From contig DASTZB010000484.1 in assembly GCA_035764525.1 (NCBI GenBank), positions 1 to 8,772 on the forward strand: 8,772 bases of DNA, read 5' to 3'. Of this stretch, positions 5,473-8,772 are shown in pieces. The stretch is from VBAS01 sp035764525. GTDB taxonomy: Bacteria > Bacteroidota > Bacteroidia > Chitinophagales > Chitinophagaceae. Position numbers and translations under genes: made by a program. The notes beneath the pieces were generated by a model that ran no database searches, was not told the origin of the DNA, and saw nothing but the letters and a program-made list of their open reading frames with translations. Every line of letters starts with the position of its first letter. Within the stretch, counting starts at the first letter, position 1.

Positions 5473-6031
5473 TTGTAACGCCAAAAGTTATTGCCGATGA
5501 TCTGGAAGATATTCCACCTATTGGGGTCACCATAGCTCACAGGCTTCCACTTGGTGAGATGAGTGAAGCAAACAGGAACATGGAAGATCATAAATTCATT
5601 ATTGAACATGACCAGTGGAAGAAAGCTGTGCGAGGTTATCTTGCCTGTATCTCATTTGCTGATGCCATGCTTGGAAGATTACTGGATGCCCTTGAAAAAA
5701 GTTCGTATAAACAGAATACGATCATTGTATTTTTTGGTGATCATGGTTGGCATCTTGGCCAAAAAGAACATTGGAGAAAATTTGCTCTCTGGGAAGAGGC
5801 GACGAGGGTACCTTTTATAATGGGGCGCCCGGCATTATAAAACCAAATTCAGTCTGTGAGAGAACAGTTAACCTGATGGATATATATCCAACATTGATAA
5901 GTTTATGTAATCTTCCTGAAAAGGAGGGATTAGAAGCGATCGATATAACTCCTCTGCTGAAAAATCCAAAATTGCAATGGGGTCATCCATCGGTTACGAC
6001 CTATGGGCAAGGTAATCATTCGGTAAATTAA
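5409..6031 (+). pseudogene. Sulfatase (iduronate-2-sulfatase-like) fragment, truncated at both ends and frameshifted
   Basis: The first part (frame of 5409-5840) encodes WWVPQKYFDMYPLSMI, DLEDIPPIGV, RGYLACISFADAMLGRLLDA and FFGDHGWHLGQKEHWRKF. The order and spacing match the second half of iduronate-2-sulfatase-type enzymes, including the metal-binding Asp-His of GDHGWHLG. At the GGGG run 5822-5825 one base is missing, and the protein continues in the next frame with GAPGIIKPNSVCERTVNLMD, then IYPTLISLCNLP and TTYGQGNHSV, stopping at 6029-6031. Relatives continue beyond this with an arginine- and tyrosine-rich segment. The whole N-terminal half, including the CxPSR/CxAxR formylglycine motif, is absent. 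It cannot be an active sulfatase. Intact relatives desulfate glycosaminoglycan or algal sugars in the periplasm. Confidence 0.88.
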
Positions 6032-6082
6032 CGGAAAGGAAAAGCACGATCTTCTTCTATCCACTAAAAATCTTTTGATATG

Positions 6083-6113
6083 AAAAGAAGCCTTCTGAAA
6101 TACAGAAGGCTTC
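6083..6113 (-). terminator. Terminator of the minus-strand secreted protein gene
   Basis: GAAGCCTTCTG (6087-6097) and CAGAAGGCTTC (6103-6113) form a perfect 11-bp stem with a 5-base loop. On the minus strand the stem is followed by TTTTC, on the plus strand by CTGG, so it serves the gene ending at 6161, about 48 bases upstream in that direction. Confidence 0.75.
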
Positions 6114-6160
6114 CTGGTTGTTTCATTGTGATTTGTTGATTAGTTAATCTGTTTGAAAAA

Positions 6161-6883
6161 TTATTTCGAGCTAAGATCAGCACGATAAAAAAGTAATTCA
6201 CTCCATGAATCTTTAAGATATTCCTGTAGCATTTCTACATAATGGTCGAATGAATCTTCACCATTTGCTTTTTCATATCTTGATTTGAAGGAATCTTTTA
6301 TAAATCCCGGTTCTCTTTCTTTCAAACCAGTTTTATATCTTGTTACCAATGCAAATTGAGCAGGTCCGGAAGAACTCGCGGTATAAACGGCTACTGATTG
6401 CCCACCTGCCTCCCAGGCTTTTTTCATTTCAGCAATCACCTCTCTGACTTTCGGACCCTGTCCTAATTTTGGATACCAATGAGTGATATTAATTTTATCA
6501 GAGTAATCTCCCATTGCAACAGTGCTGAGGGTATCCTCGTAAACTGAATACATTGTGCTACTTCTGTCCGTAAGATAAATTGCAACATGCTTGTTGTAAT
6601 CATCGTTGTGTTCAACACTGATATCTCCGCGGCTATCAAGAGCAGTCCAGCTGGTGGGGCCTTCAGTAATATGATATCCTCCGGCATCAGGCCCGCTCTG
6701 AATTGCAAATACTCTCCATTTTGTATCACCGGAATGATACTTCTGTGCATGGGCGGCAAGTGCTTTTTCAAATTCAAGTACTTTGTCAACTTTTGGAAAT
6801 ACACGGTCCGTGCTGACAACATTTTTTGTCTGGCTGGTTCCAAATAATGGAACAAGCATCAGAAGAAGAAAAATCTTTTTCAT
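6161..6883 (-). CDS. Secreted protein of unknown function, possibly two tandem ferredoxin-like repeats
   Basis: I place the start at ATG 6883, giving 240 residues, because MKKIFLLLMLVPLFGTSQ is a clear signal peptide. A longer frame begins at 7027 but adds 48 residues of Pro/Ser/His-rich sequence before it. The mature part shows two segments of similar layout: about 28-86 (RVFPKVDKVLEFEKAL ... KWRVFAIQSGPDAGGYHI) and about 135-200 (HWYPKLGQGPKVREVI ... SVAVYTASSSGPAQFALVTR). Each has Pro-Lys, a helix, a strand, a glycine turn and another strand. That resembles a duplicated dimeric alpha-beta-barrel (NIPSNAP/ABM-like) unit, which is inference. There are no cysteines for disulfides and no lipobox. 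It is monocistronic, with its own terminator and a candidate promoter. Confidence 0.8.
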   Translation of the reverse strand: MKKIFLLLMLVPLFGTSQTKNVVSTDRVFPKVDKVLEFEKALAAHAQKYHSGDTKWRVFAIQSGPDAGGYHITEGPTSWTALDSRGDISVEHNDDYNKHVAIYLTDRSSTMYSVYEDTLSTVAMGDYSDKINITHWYPKLGQGPKVREVIAEMKKAWEAGGQSVAVYTASSSGPAQFALVTRYKTGLKEREPGFIKDSFKSRYEKANGEDSFDHYVEMLQEYLKDSWSELLFYRADLSSK

Positions 6884-6949
6884 GTTTTGATGATTTAGGT
6901 GGTTAAGAGATGTAACACAGGGGGGAGTCGCGATAGGGGTGGAAGAATG

Positions 6950-6958
6950 CAAAAGATA
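6950..6958 (-). promoter_or_regulatory. Candidate -7 element for the secreted protein gene
   Basis: On the minus strand the box reads TATCTTTTG, one extra T away from the TAnnTTTG consensus. It would give a leader of about 60 bases before ATG 6883, and lies inside the region a longer start would translate, which supports the shorter start. No clear -33 box is seen. Confidence 0.4.
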
Positions 6959-7027
6959 AGCATAATAAAATAGTTTGAGAGAAATTTTATTTGATGATTC
7001 AGGAGCAAAACCAGATACGGGTATCAC

Positions 7028-7218
7028 TTTTGAAAGTTATTTTGCCTATGAGCCCTAAATTGCCGGGGAGTTTTTTGGAATTGATCGGAGTTGAGGTGGA
7101 AGAAAAAAATGCAGACGGTAATTGTAATCATGAAATATGAAATGCTTCCAGCTTGCGATAGAGGAAATGTGGACGAGAGAGAAATGATTGCTATATTATG
7201 AATTCAACTTTCAGCGTC
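7028..7218. other. Intergenic stretch without a convincing gene
   Basis: A 30-codon frame (ATG 7109 to TGA 7201, plus strand) is the only ORF that leads into the terminator at 7219. It has no signal peptide, membrane segment or recognisable composition, so I do not call it a gene. Confidence 0.4.
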
Positions 7219-7247
7219 GCCTTCCGTATTTGGGAGGCTTTTGTTTT
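7219..7247 (+). terminator. Rho-independent terminator without an obvious upstream gene
   Basis: GCCTTCC (7219-7225) pairs with GGGAGGC (7232-7238), including one G-T wobble, and is followed by a T-rich run (TTTTGTTTTC). The nearest upstream gene is on the other strand, so the transcript it ends is unknown. It closely resembles the terminator at 3317-3350 in arms, loop and tail. Confidence 0.6.
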
Positions 7248-7260
7248 CAGTTTTTTTTAA

Positions 7261-7333
7261 ACCACCGAGTCATGGGACAAGGAAAATACAGAGCAAACTC
7301 CATGGATCTCTGCTTCTTTGTGTTTCTGTGGCT
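7261..7333. repeat. Degenerate interspersed palindrome of the 'CCAC..AGAG' type
   Basis: CCAC (7262-7265) and CAGAG (7289-7293) on the left mirror CTCTG (7308-7312) and GTGG (7328-7331) on the right. The arms contain ACCGAGTCATGGGACAAGG and TTTGTGTTTCTGTGGCT. This resembles the widespread 'CCACAGAGACACAGAG' intergenic palindrome in an advanced state of decay. Frames across it yield PSHGTRKIQ and LLLCVSV, like spurious proteins from that repeat class. Confidence 0.5.
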
Positions 7334-7340
7334 ACTTTTT

Positions 7341-7533
7341 TTGAACCCATAGATCTTCATCTTTTTTCTTCCCCTATCAATTCCATGTCGATTTTATCAG
7401 GTAGTTTATCGACGTATTCATCCGACGACAAACTTTTTTTACTACTTAAAAATTCTTTTCTCGTAGTTCATCTATGGCGTTACTGGCATAAAGGCATTAT
7501 TATTGTTTATAGAATCCAATTAAAATTTACTTT
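7341..7533. other. Upstream region of the lipoprotein gene
   Basis: This AT-rich stretch must contain the promoter of the lipoprotein gene, but I find no good TAnnTTTG box; the closest part is the T/A-rich sequence around 7498-7512. No operator or conserved hairpin is evident. Confidence 0.4.
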
Positions 7534-8331
7534 ATGAAAACTATTCGTTCTCTTTTAAGTATTTCATTGTTCGCAATGCTTGTTTTCTCGGGGACATATT
7601 GTAAGAAAGATGCGGAGAAATCAAGGTTAACAGTTTACCTCACCGATGCACCGGCAGAATATGATGCTGTTAATATAGAGGTGGTAGGTATACAAGTGAA
7701 AGCAAGTTCAGATCCCGGTGAAGGGGGTTGGACGACTATGCCAATGCCAGTTTCTCCTGTCACTTATAATCTTCTCGAGTTTACCAATGGTATGGAAACT
7801 CTTTTATCAACTTTTGAATTACCTGCGGGTAAAGTTTCTCAATTAAGATTGATATTGGGACAAAACAATTCAATCGTGGTGAATGGTGTTGCATTGGCTC
7901 TGCCATTAGAAGTTCCTTCGGGGCAGGAATCAGGATTAAAGTTTAATATTCATGCTGATCTTGTTGGGGGCGTTGAATATAAACTTTGGATAGATTTTGA
8001 CTGTCTCCGTTCTGTTGTTGTTAATGGCGCTGGTGATTATATATTAAAACCCGTGATCCGTACTTTCACCGAAGCAACAAGTGGTGCGATCAAAGGAATT
8101 GTTAGCCCACTCGCTGCAAATGCAAGCGTGCAAGCGACAAATGGTCTCGGCGGTGTTGTAAATGCAACTCCAGATGCAGTAACCGGTGAATTTTTAATTC
8201 GTGGTGTTCCTCCTGGCACATGGTCAGTATTAATAGATGGTAATAATGGCTATACTGACCAGACGATAAATAATGTGATAGTTTCAATTGGCGAGGTTGC
8301 AGACATAGGTTCAATAACATTGACGCCGTAG
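7534..8331 (+). CDS. DUF4382 domain lipoprotein with C-terminal carboxypeptidase-regulatory-like domain
   Basis: The 265-residue protein has an N-terminal export signal (MKTIRSLLSISLFAMLVFSG) and a Cys23-Lys-Lys-Asp junction typical of Bacteroidota lipoproteins. The lipobox is weak, with Tyr at -1 instead of Gly or Ala. A DUF4382 domain follows (about 31-178), opening with LTVYLTDAPAEYDAVNIEVV and including LPAGKVSQLRLILG and KFNIHADLVGG. From about 184 a small beta-sandwich follows (GAIKGIVSP ... GEFLIRGVPPGTWSVLIDG ... VSIGEVADIGSITL), the carboxypeptidase-regulatory-like fold found at the cell surface. It is probably an outer-membrane or periplasmic lipoprotein; the function of DUF4382 is not established. 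It is monocistronic, with a strong terminator 48 bases after the stop. Confidence 0.92.
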   Translation: MKTIRSLLSISLFAMLVFSGTYCKKDAEKSRLTVYLTDAPAEYDAVNIEVVGIQVKASSDPGEGGWTTMPMPVSPVTYNLLEFTNGMETLLSTFELPAGKVSQLRLILGQNNSIVVNGVALALPLEVPSGQESGLKFNIHADLVGGVEYKLWIDFDCLRSVVVNGAGDYILKPVIRTFTEATSGAIKGIVSPLAANASVQATNGLGGVVNATPDAVTGEFLIRGVPPGTWSVLIDGNNGYTDQTINNVIVSIGEVADIGSITLTP

Positions 8332-8360
8332 GTTCCTCATACAATATCAATGAAAAGCAA

Positions 8361-8376
8361 TCCCGTTGGTTCGGGA
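8361..8376 (+). repeat. Small hairpin before the lipoprotein terminator
   Basis: TCCCG (8361-8365) and CGGGA (8372-8376) form a 5-bp GC-rich stem with a six-base loop, four bases ahead of the main terminator stem. The two may fold as a tandem 3'-end structure. Confidence 0.5.
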
Positions 8377-8379
8377 ACG

Positions 8380-8404
8380 GGGAGCATATTTTATGCTCCC
8401 TTTT
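8380..8404 (+). terminator. Strong rho-independent terminator after the lipoprotein gene
   Basis: GGGAGCATA (8380-8388) pairs perfectly with TATGCTCCC (8392-8400) around a three-base loop and is followed by TTTT. It isolates the lipoprotein gene from the next transcription unit. Confidence 0.88.
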
Positions 8405-8497
8405 CTCCTTAATTAAACATGAAATAGAAATAGTTTTTGTGTAACCCATCAGGCGATTCCGTATTTAAAAAAATAAGTTGTAAGTAAACTTCTCTTT

Positions 8498-8514
8498 CGA
8501 AAAGCTTTCGTTTT
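8498..8514 (+). terminator. Weak hairpin with T tract, possible second terminator
   Basis: CGAAA (8498-8502) pairs with TTTCG (8506-8510) around AGC, followed by TTTT. The 5-bp stem is short, so it may be incidental. Confidence 0.25.
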
Positions 8515-8521
8515 CACGAAC

Positions 8522-8529
8522 AAACTTTG
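8522..8529 (+). promoter_or_regulatory. Candidate -7 element for the right-edge gene
   Basis: AAACTTTG followed by CACCC differs from TAnnTTTG only at the first base. If used, transcription would begin near 8537 and the mRNA would have a leader of about 200 bases before ATG 8740. Confidence 0.4.
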
Positions 8530-8544
8530 CACCCTCTAAATACT

Positions 8545-8696
8545 TATATCGTTGCGATCAACGTATAGATTTCGGTAAGTACTATGCCTTGTTAAGTAAT
8601 TATACATAGGATAAATACCGAATGTGGAAAAATAATAATAAACACTTAGTAACGACGTTCTAGATGGCTGGTATTAATACATAGCAATTTTATGTA
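8545..8696 (+). promoter_or_regulatory. Structured 5' leader of the right-edge gene (candidate RNA element)
   Basis: Three hairpins lie in series. The first is TATA-T-CGTTG (8545-8554) with CAACGTATA (8559-8567) around CGAT. The second has a perfect 7-bp outer stem TTCGGTA (8571-8577)/TACCGAA (8616-8622), with a nested 5-bp stem CTATG (8582-8586)/CATAG (8605-8609). The third is TACATA (8678-8683)/TATGTA (8691-8696). None is followed by a strong T run, so they are not ordinary terminators. I recognise no known riboswitch class. The region may act as a leader controlling the following gene, or may be chance pairing in AT-rich DNA. Confidence 0.4.
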
Positions 8697-8739
8697 GTAA
8701 TCCCAAATCCAAAGACCACCAGATCCAATCTATGTCGTT

Positions 8740-8772
8740 ATGAAAAAGCCATTAGTTCTATTGCTGTTCTTT
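8740..8772 (+). CDS. Start of an exported protein, cut by window edge
   Basis: The last 33 bases encode MKKPLVLLLFF, the n-region and start of the hydrophobic core of a signal peptide. Only 11 codons are visible, so the product is unknown. An ATG at 8732 in another frame stops after three codons and is not used. The long leader and strong upstream terminator indicate a new transcription unit. Large exported proteins such as TonB-dependent receptors often begin this way in this phylum, but that is a guess. Confidence 0.6.
   Translation, partial: MKKPLVLLLFF

Noticed and set aside
6884..7027. A 48-residue N-terminal extension of the minus-strand secreted protein
   Set aside because: It would bury the signal peptide internally and covers the candidate promoter. 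Its composition (Pro/Ser/His-rich) looks non-coding.
7109..7201. A 30-codon plus-strand frame ending just before the terminator at 7219
   Set aside because: There is no recognisable feature, no ribosome binding site and no membrane or export segment. It is not distinguishable from chance.
7241..7537. A 98-codon plus-strand frame before the lipoprotein gene
   Set aside because: It starts inside a terminator T tract, runs through a degenerate palindrome, has no domain or signal peptide, and overlaps the true start of the next gene.
8102..8449. A 115-codon minus-strand frame across the end of the lipoprotein gene and its terminator
   Set aside because: It is antisense to a conserved domain and starts beyond a strong terminator hairpin; there is no protein-family resemblance.
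1..8772. CRISPR array, tRNA/rRNA genes, transposase or integrase genes, attachment sites
   Set aside because: I looked for these and saw no regularly spaced direct repeats, tRNA-like cloverleafs or mobile-element proteins. The only repeats are heptad tracts and palindromes.

Overview
The window looks like chromosomal DNA of a Bacteroidota bacterium, most likely a Chitinophagaceae-type soil or freshwater organism. The base composition is moderately AT-rich. Start codons are preceded by A-rich stretches rather than Shine-Dalgarno sequences, and the few promoter-like boxes resemble the Bacteroidota -7 element (TAnnTTTG). The protein families also fit: a DUF4382 lipoprotein, small secreted proteins with an 'SLVN-x-x-WK' start, and an iduronate-2-sulfatase-like fragment. 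The lineage is inferred from these features, not from a marker gene.

Layout. Positions 1-1327 (minus strand) hold a two-gene unit: a SAM-dependent methyltransferase followed, 26 bases later, by a RibD-type dihydrofolate-reductase-family protein that runs off the left edge. A 299-base divergent intergenic region separates it from a complete acetyl-CoA acetyltransferase (1627-2811, plus strand) with all catalytic residues. Positions 2812-3633 are mostly non-coding: 7-bp-period repeats, an interspersed palindrome, two terminators and one 31-codon membrane microprotein candidate. A stand-alone CheY-like receiver (3634-4017) with a strong terminator follows.

Positions 4102-6031 form a gene-decay zone around one intact gene. 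On the minus strand, 4102-4585 is a broken Lys/Ala-rich DUF6496-type gene. Its full frame of 161 residues can be rebuilt by correcting four one-base indels in homopolymers and reading through one nonsense codon. At 4767-5291 is an intact small secreted protein. At 5329-6031 a signal-peptide fragment of a second, related secreted protein abuts a frameshifted, doubly truncated sulfatase fragment that lacks the formylglycine site.

Positions 6161-6883 (minus) encode a secreted protein of unknown function that may contain an internal duplication, with its own terminator. After a 650-base intergenic region containing a second palindromic repeat and a terminator with no obvious gene, a DUF4382 lipoprotein with a C-terminal beta-sandwich (7534-8331) ends in a strong terminator. 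The right edge carries a roughly 200-base leader with three hairpins in front of the first 11 codons of an exported protein.

The genes do not form one pathway. The window is a mixture of short transcription units separated by repeats and terminators. No complete new defence, CRISPR or mobile system is visible. The observations most worth a second look are the two pseudogenes (one chimeric), the N-terminal module shared by neighbouring secreted proteins, and the structured leader at the right edge.
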